The notes beneath the pieces are model-generated. The model was not told the origin of the DNA and did not search any database. It was given only the letters and a program-made list of their open reading frames with translations. DNA of 64,000 bases from Prosopocoilus inquinatus (lineage: Eukaryota > Arthropoda > Insecta > Coleoptera > Lucanidae): positions 11,304,501 to 11,368,500 of the forward strand of contig CM069877.1 in assembly GCA_036172665.1 (NCBI GenBank). The letters run 5' to 3'. Below, one piece after another: positions 45,516 through 55,559 of this stretch. Made by a program: the position numbers and the translations under genes. Positions within the stretch are counted from its first letter, which is position 1. Each line of letters begins with the position of its first letter.

Positions 45516-46965
45516 TCTATGCGATAACATCCGTAAAACGGAGGGTTGATCAATCCAAGCAAAACAACTGCCAACACTCTTCTCGCTTTTATAGCGCACG
45601 GAAGAAGTACGAGGCCCGACCTTAACGCTTTCAACCCGGTCGGATCTAAACCAGCAAGTCGGAGACCGCCTCGTCCCCTGGCAACGGTCAGTCCTACACG
45701 AAACAACAACGCGTATAGAAACCCACTCCACAATGTGAACAATAGTGATGAAAATGAACATAACAAATATTTTCCAAACGTGAACGGTGAAAATAGTAAA
45801 CACCGCGGCACCGCTCATAGATGCGATAACATCCGTAAAAAGAAGGATTGTTCAATCCAAGCAAAACAACTGCCAACACCCTTAAGGCTTTTATAGCGCG
45901 CGGAAGAAATATGAGGCCCGACCGTAACGCTTTCATTGCGATTGGATCTAAATCTCAACAAGTCGAAGACCGCCTCGACCCCTGGCAACGGTCAGCCCCA
46001 CACGAAACAATGAATCCACAATGTGAAGAATAATGATGAAAATGAACATAACAAATATTTTCCAAACGTGAACGGTGAAAATAGTAAACACCGCGGCGCC
46101 GCTCATAGATGCGATAACATCCGTAAAAAGAAGGGTTGATCAGTCCAAGAAAAACAACTGCCAACACACTTCTCGCTTTTATAGCGCACGGAAGAAGTAC
46201 GAGGCCCGACCTTAACGCTTTCAACCCGGTCGGATCTAAACCAGCAAGTCGGAGACCGCCTCGTCCCCTGGCAACGGTCAACCCCACACGAAACAATGAC
46301 TCCACAATGTGAAGAATAATGACGAAAATGATCATAACAAATATTTTCCAAACATGAACGGTGAAAATAGTAAACACCGAGGCGCCGCTCATAGATGCGA
46401 TAACATCCGTAAAAAGAAGGGTTGATCAGTCCAAGAAAAACAACTGCCAACACCCTTATCGCTTTTATAGCTCGCGGAAGAAGTATGAGGCCCGACCATA
46501 ACGCTTTCACCCCGGTCGGATCTAAATCAGTAAGTCGGAGACCGCCTCGTCCCCTGGCAACAGTCAGCCCCACACGAAACAATGACTCCACAATGTGAAG
46601 AATAATGACGAAAATGATCATAACAAATATTTTCCTAACATGAACGGTGAAAATAGTAAACACCGCGGCGCCGCTCATAGATGCGATAACATCCGTAAAA
46701 AGAAGGGTTGATCAGTCCAAGCAAAACAACAGCCAACACCCTTCCGGCTTTTACAATGCATAGAAGAAGTATGAGGCCCGACCGTAACATTTTCATCCCG
46801 GTCGGAACTAAATCAGCAAGTCGAAGACCGCCTCGTCCCCTGGCAACGGTCAGCCCTACACGAACCAACAACACGTGTAGAAACCCACTCCACAATGTGA
46901 ACAATAATGATGAAAATGAACGTAACAAATCTTTTCCACACCAAATAGAATACGACTCAACATCA
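45515..46965. repeat. Tandem array, monomer about 288 bp, copy 1
   Basis: GATGCGATAACATCCGTAAAA starts at about 45519, 45821, 46107, 46396 and 46680 (periods 302, 286, 289, 284). Monomers contain CAAAACAACTGCCAACACC, GAAGTATGAGGCCCGACC, AGTCGGAGACCGCCTCGTCC, CCTGGCAACGGTCAGCC and CCACAATGTGAA. Because the period is near a multiple of three, minus-strand ORFs run through several monomers (for example 46103-46678), but they show no codon bias and are broken in other monomers. Confidence 0.92.
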
Positions 46966-48104
46966 GCGCAAACTTAAGCAACGAAATGCAACCGCGTAAC
47001 AATTATATAAATAAAAGAGAAGTTTTCCGAGTTTAGAAAACGGATGGAGAGACGCGCCGCGGCGCCCGGCGCGGCGTCACTTACAAAGAAACTCGCCGGT
47101 GAAACAATAAACCGAAAACAAAACTCAAAAAACCCAACTAAATTCAACTCATTCCGAAAGTTTTTAGCACAAAATTTAAACTAGTGTCAAGAGGAAAACA
47201 GAACAAGTCCAAACAAAGAATGACTCCTCGGAAACTTCTTTTAAGCCGCTTAGCGCTCTGCAAAGCTGCGAAAGAAGTGGTAAACACGTGCGCCGCCCTC
47301 CAAAAGAAAATAGCTCCGCGAACGCGAAACGATTAATAATTGGCGGAGGAAGGCACCCCCGAGGGAAATGGTGGGGCGGGGGGAGGAGGTCGCACTACAA
47401 AATACTTGACAAAGGATTTGCAGGGGCGTTTTTATTTATACGTAAATCTCTTGTCGTTGCCGTTTCCAGATGATGAAAAGACTCCTCGCGCAATCCGGTA
47501 ACGTAACCTATAAATAATTTAAGCAGGTGCGCGCTTTGTTCTTTTATTTACGCGCCCTTTTTTTATTTACCGGACCTGAAACTCTCTCGAACACAGGAAT
47601 GACTACTATCTGCACGTAAATAAAATGCGCCCGTTTAGAAGGGTCGAAGTGGTGAGACGAGGTGGGGGGGGGGGGGCAGAAAACAAACAATTATTTTATC
47701 TTCTGTACGTACGAATCGTGTTACGCTCGAAATACTGCGGTTTTGTATTTTTATGTCTGGTTTGCGCTCTGAGATGTTGCGGCAATTGTTTTGCAGTCAA
47801 GCAGAAGTAAGATACTGCCGGTTAACCCCCGGGGGAATTTTTCCGAATGATAGGAACTCTAGTTGTAAGTGAGCTGCATGTTTTCCTTTTTTTATCTCAA
47901 CTCGTTAGATTTATTTAATTTACATGTTTCTTGTCACACTGTGTAGCAATATCAATGTAAAACGTGCGAACGGGGCGGGGGTTGAAAAGGTGACAGGAAA
48001 AAGTTAACAAGGGCAGTCTCTTCACCAAGTCAGAACACGAAATAACCCGCTTTTCATCCCATCGCCTTTCGCCTCACGATTCTTTTAGCAATCCGTACCA
48101 ACTT
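46966..48104. other. Single-copy intronic DNA
   Basis: No exon was supported. A CpG-rich block lies at 47040-47100 and another at 47290-47480. A run of 13 G lies at 47664-47676. Possible regulatory DNA. Confidence 0.4.
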
Positions 48105-48320
48105 GAGAACCTCGATTTTTTTTGTTAGTAGCGCTCTGGTTTGCGGAAGGAAACCGGAAATCGATTTCTACTTCGTTTTCCACAGATTGCTCAAATGGCG
48201 TCTACTTATATTTTCAAAATTGTTGAGATTGGTTCACTCTGGTTTTAGTATTTTTTTTTTTATTTAAATGGTACTTTACACATGAAAATATTTCAGATAA
48301 AAATACCAAATTTGTCGCGT
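48105..48320. repeat. Dispersed repeat, copy 2 of the 1718-1870 element
   Basis: GAACCTCGATTTTTTTTGTT, AGTAGCGCTCTGGTTTGCGG, CGATTTCTACTTCGTTTTCC and AATGGCGTCTACTTATATTT align with 1718-1830 in order. Confidence 0.6.
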
Positions 48321-48439
48321 TGTTGTAACAAAAGAAGCGCCTAGCGGGTTTTGACCCTCGCAAGAAAGAGATACGAAAAGGGGCTGCGCCTATTGTAACC
48401 TACCATAATTCTGATGCTGTGTGGGTCGTTCCCCCGGAG

Positions 48440-48660
48440 ACTATGATGATGGGGAGGGTTGCATAACAATGTCCACTCAGTGGAAACGGCGCGGCGTGAG
48501 AAACTTCAAAAGCTGTTACGATTAAGGGCGCCATTCAGCGGTGATTACACAACCCAAATGTTTCCGGTGACATACAACCGGGAAAATGTGTCCCTATCTA
48601 CCCCCGAGAAGTACAACTTCCTAGTTCCCGCTTCCGGATACCCCAACTGACGTTCGTTAG
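48440..48660. repeat. Dispersed repeat related to 40390-40700, undoubled copy
   Basis: CACTCAGTGGAAACGGCG, CTTCAAAAGCTGTTACGATT, AAGGGCGCCA and CGGGAAAATGTGTCCCT match the other copy, without the 45-bp duplication. At 48885-48925 (ACGTGAGTACTCTCGTTATT, GCTTAC) there is another AGTACTC-core fragment. Confidence 0.6.
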
Positions 48661-49541
48661 GAAACTCAAAAACAAGAAACTCCAATAGTGCTCTTTATTT
48701 TTTTTTGCGGGGACCGCCACAAATATGTGACCCACCCAGTATGGTTAACCAACAAATAAATTCGAGTTCGGCCCACAAAAAAAAAAGTTGTACGAAATTC
48801 CAAAGTTATACGCGCCCCTTAGTGGGGTGTTAAAAAATGTAATGTGAGGAAAATTCTCATTTACAAGGCCCATACCGAGGGCAAGACCCGCAATGACGTG
48901 AGTACTCTCGTTATTGCTTACAAATACGAATAAGAACATCAATAAGCCAAACGGTAAATCAAAATTAACTTGGACGTGAAGCGCTAAGCCGAAAACTATC
49001 AATATTTACTTTCACGTTCGGAAGAAGCCAGAAATCAAACAATGAACACAATATCAGGGTAAAAATAAAAATGCAAAGGCAGGCAAAAAAAAAACAAAGT
49101 ACACGAAATGACACAGTGGGTAAAAAAACTCAGGTACAAAGTGGAAAAAAATAACGTGAATCCCAAAAGAACTCCCTCAGGTCACGTCGTACACCACCAG
49201 TAGGGCTCTCCTCGCCGATCTCGCAGCTCAGCCTCCAATTCTACGCTAATGGTCCGGGGCAATAACGTCACGCGAATTCCGCGAACGGGAATAATAAGAA
49301 ACGGAAAATCCTTACTTGTAGGCCTTTGAAATCTCCCTGGAATACAAGGGGAAAAGTGGCTGCAAGCTCAAACTCAAGGCGGTGCGACCTTCTTAAACCT
49401 CTTCTTAAAAGGCACGTGGAGAAAACGAAGGACGTTCACGCTGCGCCAAGCGGCACAAAATGGGCATGCACCAGGCGTCACTCTGTTGGCGAGCAAGAAA
49501 GAAAGATTAACTAATCCCGTACCAGCTGCTAGAAAAAAGGC
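48661..49541. other. Intronic stretch, no gene recognised
   Basis: Apart from the AGTACTC-core fragment at 48880-48930, the segment has no recognised repeat or exon. Confidence 0.35.
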
Positions 49542-49871
49542 ATGAACGACATAATACAATCGCGAACAGTAAACGCCCGTGGAAATCGCCTGTCCCACTA
49601 CCTAGAGTCGGTTGAACTTACCCGTTTGAGAATAGGCCACACACAATTCTCCTCTTCTCATTTACTAACCGGAGAGGCCCAGGCCCTTTATACCAACTGC
49701 TTGGTTCCACTCACAGTGGAACATGTCATTGCCCAGTGTCCAACCCTTGCACCGTTGCGTCTAATAAGCGGTATACACGGCACTGCAGCTGAAATCCTAT
49801 CAGATAAAGCCTCTCTTATACGTTCTGTATTAGATTTCATCAAAACAGGCAATCTCTATAATCGTGTGTAA
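49542..49871 (+). pseudogene. Non-LTR retrotransposon ORF2, C-terminal fragment
   Basis: The frame ends in a stop after 109 codons and contains LTRLRIGHTQFSSSHLLTGE, then VPLTVEHVIAQCP and FIKTGNLYN. Jockey/I-type non-LTR retrotransposons end with this pattern: an RNase-H-side TRLRIGHT-x-x-T motif, a Cys-rich LT-x-x-H-x-x-x-x-CP knuckle, and a final LY-N. The usual first cysteine pair of the knuckle is degraded (ALYTNC). Reverse transcriptase is absent, as in a 5'-truncated insertion. The AT-rich 3' UTR probably extends to about 50160. It lies in sense orientation in the intron. Confidence 0.75.
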
Positions 49872-50264
49872 TGTCCCGTATGCACGCACCTACTTGTCCT
49901 GTTTGTTTTATTCACACCCACACATATTTTTCTTTCATCCATTTAAATATTTATCTATTACTACCCATTTTTAATATTTATTTATTTATTAACTAGTCTA
50001 AGTCATTTATAACTGTGATATTTCATAGTACATATACATTTCCAGCCCATCTGTAATACTTTAATCGTACTTTTTTTTTGATGTATAGACTTATCTTTGC
50101 TGTGATATTGTAAGCACCTTCCAGACACATTAACCATCAACTAACCCTCAATTAGTACACATTGATGTTTAACTTAGGACACGTTTGCCAAACGTCGGAC
50201 GATTTATAAGCTAATGGTCATGCATATCGACGCCCAAAACAAAAAGAGCCCGTGGAAACAAGCA

Positions 50265-50515
50265 GGTAAAAAAAGAGATGAGTGAACAGAAAGCTGCTTG
50301 TAAGAAAAGCAAGCCTCAGATAAATCCCGTCGAAACGCCCCCATAAACAGCGGGCTAACAAATAACGAAGCGAAGTAAAATCCGTCGAAGACGGTCGGGT
50401 CACCAAATCCAACAAGGAAATTCACCCAGAACTCATCCCAAGCACTGCGGCGGGTAGCAACACGCAGCGTCCGAAAGCTCGGCGGAAAATCTACTCGTCA
50501 GAATGATTGAAATTC
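50265..50515. repeat. Direct repeat A1 flanking the second array module
   Basis: AGGTAAAAAAAGAGATGAGT, AAAGCTGCTTGTAAGAAAAG, GACGGTCGGGTCACCAAATC, GCGGGTAGCAACACGCAGCG and CGTCAGAATGATTGAAA repeat at 52035-52310 (A2) in the same order and orientation. On the minus strand both contain TTTGGTGACCCGACCGTC. A1 is followed on the plus strand by the GTGGGGCGTTACAAGC block. Confidence 0.88.
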
Positions 50516-50516
50516 A

Positions 50517-50920
50517 GACACCGGGTGGGGCGTTACAAGCTAAGCAACCACAATGCACACGACTGGCATGTACAGAGAATGGCCTGCCGGACCGAAACGA
50601 TCAGTACGAAATTATTTGATAGTAACAACGACCAGACACGCAGTCACGATTCTGACGAATCTGGAGGCGAGTCGGGGCTTCGAAACGGCGCTAAACTGTT
50701 GTAACAATTCTTTCCAAAAGTTTGTTCCTTACAAAGATGCTTGAAAGGTAAAAACGAAATAAAATTAAAGATTGTAAGAAATAGACGGACAAGTCGAGCA
50801 CAAAATGGAAGATAACCAGACTTACCTTTCCTCAAAAAGCAAGCTCCAAACTGAAGTAAAAACTCCACATCACCCAAAATCCGTGAAGTCACGAACTCCG
50901 CAAACAGCAAGGAGAATTTT
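50517..50920. repeat. GTGGGGCGTTACAAGC block and array leader, copy 2
   Basis: The first part (to 50655) matches 42117-42253 and the second part (50685-50855) matches the leader at 45300-45465. Both lie between direct repeat A1 and the array. Confidence 0.8.
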
Positions 50921-52020
50921 CTATCCATGCGATAACATCCGTAAAACGAAGGATTGATCAATCCAAGCAAAACAACTGCCAACACCCTTCTCGCTTTTAT
51001 CGTGCGTGGAAGAAGTATGAGACCCGACCGTAACGATTTCATCCCGATCGGAACTAAATCAGCAAGTCGGAGATCGCCTCGTCCCCTGCAAACGGTCAGC
51101 CCTACACGAGTCAACAACGCGTGTAGAAACCGACTCCAGAATGTGAACAATAGTGATGAAAATGCACGTAACAAATCTTTTCCAAACGTGAACGGTGAAA
51201 ATGGTAAATGCCGCGGCGCCGTCTATCGATACTATAACATCCGTAAAACGAAGGGTTTATCAATCCAAGCAAAGCAACTGCCAACTTTTCGCTTTTATAG
51301 TGCATGGAAGAAGTATGAGGTCCGACCTTAAGGGTTTCATCGCGATCGGAACTAAATCAGCAAGTCGGAGACCGCCTCGTCCCCTGGCAACGCTCAGCCC
51401 TACACGAAACAACAACGCGTGTAGAAGCCAACCCCACAATGTGAACGATAATGATGAAAATGCACGTAACAAATCTTTTCTAAAGAAGGGTTGATCAGTC
51501 CAAGAAAAACAACTGCCAACACCCTTATCGCTTTTATAGCACGCGGAAGAAGTATGAGGCCCGACCATAACGCTTTCACCCCGGTCGGATCTAAATCAGT
51601 AAGTCGGAGACCGCCTCGTCCCCTGGCAACAGTCAGCCCCACACGAAACAATCACTCCACAATGTGAAGAATAATGACGAAAATGATCATAACAAATATT
51701 TTCCAAACATGAACGGTGAAAATGGTAAACGCCACGGCGCCGCCTATAGATGCGATAACATACGTAAAACGGAGGGTTGACCAATCCAAGCAAAACACCT
51801 GCCAACACCCTTCTCGCTTTTATAGTGCGTGGAAGAAGTATGAGGTCCGACCTTAAGGGTTTCATCCCGATCGGAACTAAATCAGCAAGTCGGAGACCGC
51901 CTCGTCCCCTGGCAACGGTCAGCCCTACACGAAACAACAACGCGTGTAGAAACTCACTCCACAATGTGAACAATAATGATGAAAATGAACATAACAAATC
52001 TTTTCCACGCCAAATAGAAT
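50920..52020. repeat. Tandem array, monomer about 288 bp, copy 2
   Basis: The same monomers as at 45515-46965: GATGCGATAACATCCGTAAA at about 50927, a variant near 51228 and another near 51752. One unit (about 51480) is internally truncated and begins at AAAGAAGGGTTGATCAG. The array ends in CTTTTCCACGCCAAATAGAA, as the first array does, so both copies share the same exit. Confidence 0.9.
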
Positions 52021-52034
52021 ACGTAAAATAGAAT

Positions 52035-52313
52035 AGGTAAAAAAAGAGATGAGTGAACAAAAAGCTGCTTATAAGAAAAGCATGCCTCAGAACGTAAATT
52101 TCCACGTCAAAGATGAATCCCGTCGAAACGTCCCCACGAACAGCGGACTAACAAACAACGAAGCGAAGTAAAATCCGTCGAAGACGGTCGGGTCACCAAA
52201 TCCAACAATGAAATTCAACCGGAACTCATCCCGAGCACTGCGGCGGGTAGCAACACGCAGCGTCCAAAAGCTCGGCGGGAAATCTACTCGTCAGAATGAT
52301 TGAAACTCAGGAA
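52035..52313. repeat. Direct repeat A2 flanking the second array module
   Basis: Matches A1 (50265-50515) through GCGAAGTAAAATCCGTCGAA and GAATGATTGAAACTCAG and then diverges (GAATTAATGTAAC instead of ACACCGGGTGGGG). The arrangement A1-module-A2 suggests either terminal direct repeats of a short element or a tandem duplication. Confidence 0.85.
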
Positions 52314-52584
52314 TTAATGTAACAAATTTTTAAATATAAAGCATGTTCAAATAAAAACGTGACATTTTGTTTACAAGAAAAAATGCACTTTGAAGTTATA
52401 AAAGGGGAAGTCTCAAATTTCAATTTAATCAAGTTTTCTTTGATAAGAACAATCTGAAATAATATGTGTTTCTTCGTATAAAAATAAAGATAATAATAAT
52501 TTAACAATAAAACTATAGCTAAAGCTTTGGCTGAAGCTATAATTATGATTTGTGGAGAAAGGGGCGAGTAAATCAGTACTCAAG
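52314..52584. other. AT-rich intronic DNA, nothing recognised
   Basis: A short inverted pair (CTATAGCTAAAGC and GCTGAAGCTATAA) occurs near 52511-52545. No gene or named element was seen. Confidence 0.35.
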
Positions 52585-52850
52585 GTCTGAATGGTCCAAG
52601 TGGTAAGGGCCCGGCCCTGCAATCGTGTGGTCATGAGTTCGCATCCTACTCGAGGTATTTCTCGGAGGTGGTCGTTACTCACTTCAGGCACCCTTCAGTG
52701 TTGGGAATACAATTCGACACAATTTCCCCTTCAGTGGGGAAGAGGTTTGGATGTAACAAAGTCATGGAACGCTTTACACACACAAAAATACACTCCCGCC
52801 CCTGAAGTCCTGACTTAGGACCACGTTGGGCAAGCACCACAGATAAGAAA
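52585..52850 (+). mobile_element. tRNA-headed SINE
   Basis: The head has an A-box-like TGGTCCAAGTGGTAAGGG and, 45 bp on, a B-box-like GAGTTCGCATCC, the spacing of a tRNA-derived pol III promoter. The body continues through TCGGAGGTGGTCG, TCACTTCAGGCACCCTTCAG and CCCCTTCAGTGGGGAAG (a small hairpin) to GACCACGTTGGGCAAGCACC and an A-rich tail (AGATAAGAAAAAATAAG). It is a different family from the SINE at 34640-34886. Confidence 0.65.
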
Positions 52851-53019
52851 AAATAAGCCTTTGTTATGCGCGATAATGATTTTTATTTTAACTCACCATC
52901 GCCGGGCTGGAAACTTTGTTAGGGCTTAAATTAAAATGAATTAACCAAAATTCGATTGCGATTAAATTATTTATCATAAATTACAAAGAACGGTTTTTTC
53001 CTCATTTGCGAAAGTAATT

Positions 53020-53445
53020 ACAAACTGAGGAAAATGACTGATGAAAATTTAAAAATAATAGAAAAAATCTTAACGAGGAAAGCGGAACGCATTAACAGTC
53101 AGCCAAATCAGGAACTCAGGAACTTCTCCTTTTAAATACTCGCAGCTTTTTTTTTAATTTGCCGTTTTCCCACTAAATTCCATGTTAGCGGGGCAGATCA
53201 TACGATTGCTCTGCAAGTGCAATACACGGAAAATCCCCATCGATTGTATAATCAACTGCAATATTGCTTATCTTGCAAGAGGCAAACTTCCAGACAATAC
53301 TCGCTGTGTTTTCCGTGACACCGACACGAAGTCAAGTTTCGGAAATTTTAAAATAACAAGTTGCTATTCGTCAAGGCTAACCTTGCACGTGTTCTCTTTT
53401 CGCGTTTTAATATTACCCTGGCGCGAATAAATTCCTAATTTATTT
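53020..53445. repeat. Dispersed repeat with AGCCAAATCAGGAACT, long copy 2
   Basis: Same order of words as at 2055-2475 (AGTCAGCCAAATCAGGAACT, CGATTGCTCTGCAAGTGC, GTTTTCCGTGACACCGAC, AAGTCAAGTTTCGG, CTTGCACGTGTTCT). Confidence 0.75.
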
Positions 53446-53449
53446 TATT

Positions 53450-53910
53450 TCTGAGTACTAAAAAAATATTAACGCTTACGTTATTTACTTAAGAACAGTA
53501 TGTGTCCTTTTTTGTTATTTTCTAAGAGCAACACGTACACATTTTTATTATTATTATTATTATTTAGGAGCAACACATGCACATTTTTATTTTATTTTTA
53601 ACAAAATTGTTAAATGCGGCGAATTTACGTTTCCTTTGTAGCGCTAACCCTTAAGATGACTACGTTTTCAGAAAGCAACTTCATCTTGATTCTATTTTCA
53701 AAAATTCGCAGCAATCAATTGTTTTTTGAAGAAAAGAAATTACGATGCAGGAACATCCGAAGTCAGTCTTGCCGACGACGCTCGTCGCATCTTGGTTTAC
53801 ATTACCGCATCGCGTCACATCTTTCCCCCCTCGCTAAGGAAAATATGAAATGAATGATAAAATGATAAAAATTTAAAAATAAAAAATCTCAACGAGGGAA
53901 AGAAACGCTG
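53450..53910. repeat. GCAACACGTGCACATTTTTA block plus CACATCTTTCCC repeat, copy 2
   Basis: The first part (53500-53625) matches 5690-5830 and the second (53625-53870) matches 5175-5450, including TTACGTTTCCTTTGTAGC, TTTTCAGAAAGCAACTTCAT, CAGCAATCAATTGTTTTTTG and CACATCTTTCCCCCCTCGC. The parts are in a different order from the 5-kb copy, which shows rearrangement of the same element. Confidence 0.75.
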
Positions 53911-53959
53911 CTACCAACGGAATGTATTTACGTTACCTCTTGTTTAATTAACGAGACCG

Positions 53960-54062
53960 GTGGCAAGTTAGCGCTGAGAGAGGCTAACAGCTGTCCCGAG
54001 CTAGAACTCAGATGGAGATGGGCTGGGTCAAAGTTCAAGGGCACCGGGGAGTGAGACCCAGG
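53960..54062. repeat. Fragment of the 188-bp unit of 31987-32362
   Basis: GGTGGCAAGTTAGCGCTGAG, CAGCTG, CCGAGCTAGAACTCAGATGG and GGGAGTGAGACCC keep the order of the tandemly duplicated unit. Confidence 0.55.
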
Positions 54063-54292
54063 ACGTACTTAAAAGACTCATATTAACACACAAAAATATA
54101 TCAACAGTACAATAATAATAGCAGCCCGTCGGCTTCAAATATTTTGGTCAGCCCTTCGGCAGTATTACTAAAGTGGACGACTGTAATTATGGGCCGGTTT
54201 TTCAAACACAAATTAACTTTAGCCTTCAGTTTATTGCCATGGAAACAATTGTCTTCGTACCTCTTACCAGTCTTACCATAGGAATAAACAGC

Positions 54293-54380
54293 AAGCATGG
54301 CCGCCTTGCATGGGGGACTTATTATGTAGCAAATCCGCTTCAATTTGTTATCCTACTGCAATGTCAGGTCAAAAGGCGAT
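54293..54380. repeat. Conserved-core repeat, inverted copy
   Basis: GCATGGCCGCCTTGCATGGG, ACTTATTATGTAGCAAAT, CTTCAATTTGTTATCC and GGTCAAAAGGCG are the inverse of the core at 10612-10690 and 44387-44478. Small indels break the minus-frame protein-like reading that the other two copies share. Confidence 0.65.
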
Positions 54381-54536
54381 CGTAGGACGTCGCTGTTTTA
54401 TCTGTCCAAAAGTTAAGGTTAACTTGTGATTGGGAAACTGATTTCTCAGCGAGTTTCACATTCAATATTGGTCTACACAAACGTGAACCGATAATCTGCT
54501 CTACTTAAGTTAAACGCAACTTAAATAATTCAGGAA

Positions 54537-54704
54537 AATAATTGAAAATAATCTCCGCCTACAATAATTTTTATATCCGTAGATACGTATTTCGGCAGCT
54601 AAGCTGCCATCTTCAGTACGCTACCAACTTAAAAGCAGCTTAGCTGTCGAAATACGTATCTACGGCTGTAAAATTATTGCAGGCGGAGATTAATTTCAAT
54701 TATT
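54537..54704. mobile_element. Fold-back element with 70-bp arms and a hammerhead-like core
   Basis: The left arm (54537-54607) reads AATCTCCGCCTACAATAATT, CCGTAGATACGTATTTCGGC and AGCTAAGCTGC; the right arm (54634-54704) is the inverse with a few mismatches. On the minus strand the centre reads CTGAAGA, then a perfect stem GGCAGC/GCTGCC closed by TTA, then GAAA. This is the order of conserved parts in a hammerhead ribozyme (CUGANGA, stem II, GAAA), and the sequence after GAAA pairs over 13 bp with the other arm. A proper stem I is not evident. Confidence 0.75.
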
Positions 54705-54834
54705 TCTTAAACCATAGTCTCCTTTACTATTTTAGTTTAATTCGGGAAAATGTTAATTTAATTATAGCATGCGATAAATAAATAAAGTAACCAAACTCGT
54801 GCGTTGCGATTTCTGTTGGAGTTCGAAATGGATC

Positions 54835-55135
54835 GCTGCCTTCAGTTGTCACTTGTAACAACATCACGGGGCAGCGCCGCCACTCATGGTACGTCAGACT
54901 TCAGTTTCGTCGATCGTTGCCAAGTGTCGTGCACCGGTGACCTTTGGAAGGGCGCGCTGTTACTAAGCGATTATCATATATGGAACACCGCTGCGTACTT
55001 AAATCGTATACGCTCTCGATAGGAAAAGGTTCTCCGAAAAAAAAACAAGGAAGCGATAAGACGGGAAGAAAAAGCGGATTCCTCTGTTAAAACAAAGAAA
55101 TCAATTGTTAGCGTGGCTCACACTAACGGCGCACG
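54835..55135. repeat. Dispersed repeat with GCCACTCATGG, copy 3
   Basis: AACATCACGGGGCAGCGCCG, CCACTCATGGTACGTC, CTTCAGTTTCGTCG, CTGCGTACTTAAATCGTATA, GCTCTCGATAGG, AAAACAAAGAAATCAATTGT and GCTCACACTAACG follow the order seen at 33424-33690. Confidence 0.7.
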
Positions 55136-55559
55136 TCGTCGACAAATTACCTTTCTGTTCGAAGTAGAAAGGGGTTATCCGCTTGGAAAAATTTGGGTGC
55201 GGCGAATCAAACGTCACTCAAGCCTCAAAAAGCCTCCGGTGGTTGCTGAAAATTGGGAAAATAACCAAGAATTTACACGTAACAACGCGTTAACAGTCAG
55301 TCAAATCAGGAACTCTGAAACTTCTGGAACGAAAAAAAAAATGTATTTTCGTCACATCTTTCCCCCGTTGCCAAAAAAATGCAAATCGTGGGTATACGGT
55401 GCGTTATAATCGGAAAGTCTACATTTTATGCATTTTATCTCGAGCCCAAGCGTAACGGTTTTCATTTGAGACATTAGCAAACTGCACAAAGTCGTTACTG
55501 TCTCTCAATTGGAAAAACTCGAATAATTTTTTCGGTCCACGACAACAATTGCATTGCTC

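Noticed and set aside
46103..46678. 191-codon minus-strand ORF
   Set aside because: It spans two monomers of the 288-bp array and repeats itself; other monomers break the frame. Kept only as a low-interest test.
50265..52313. Standard LTR retrotransposon
   Set aside because: There is no gag or pol coding sequence and the direct repeats lack clear TG...CA ends and target duplications, so only a non-autonomous short-LTR-like element was proposed.
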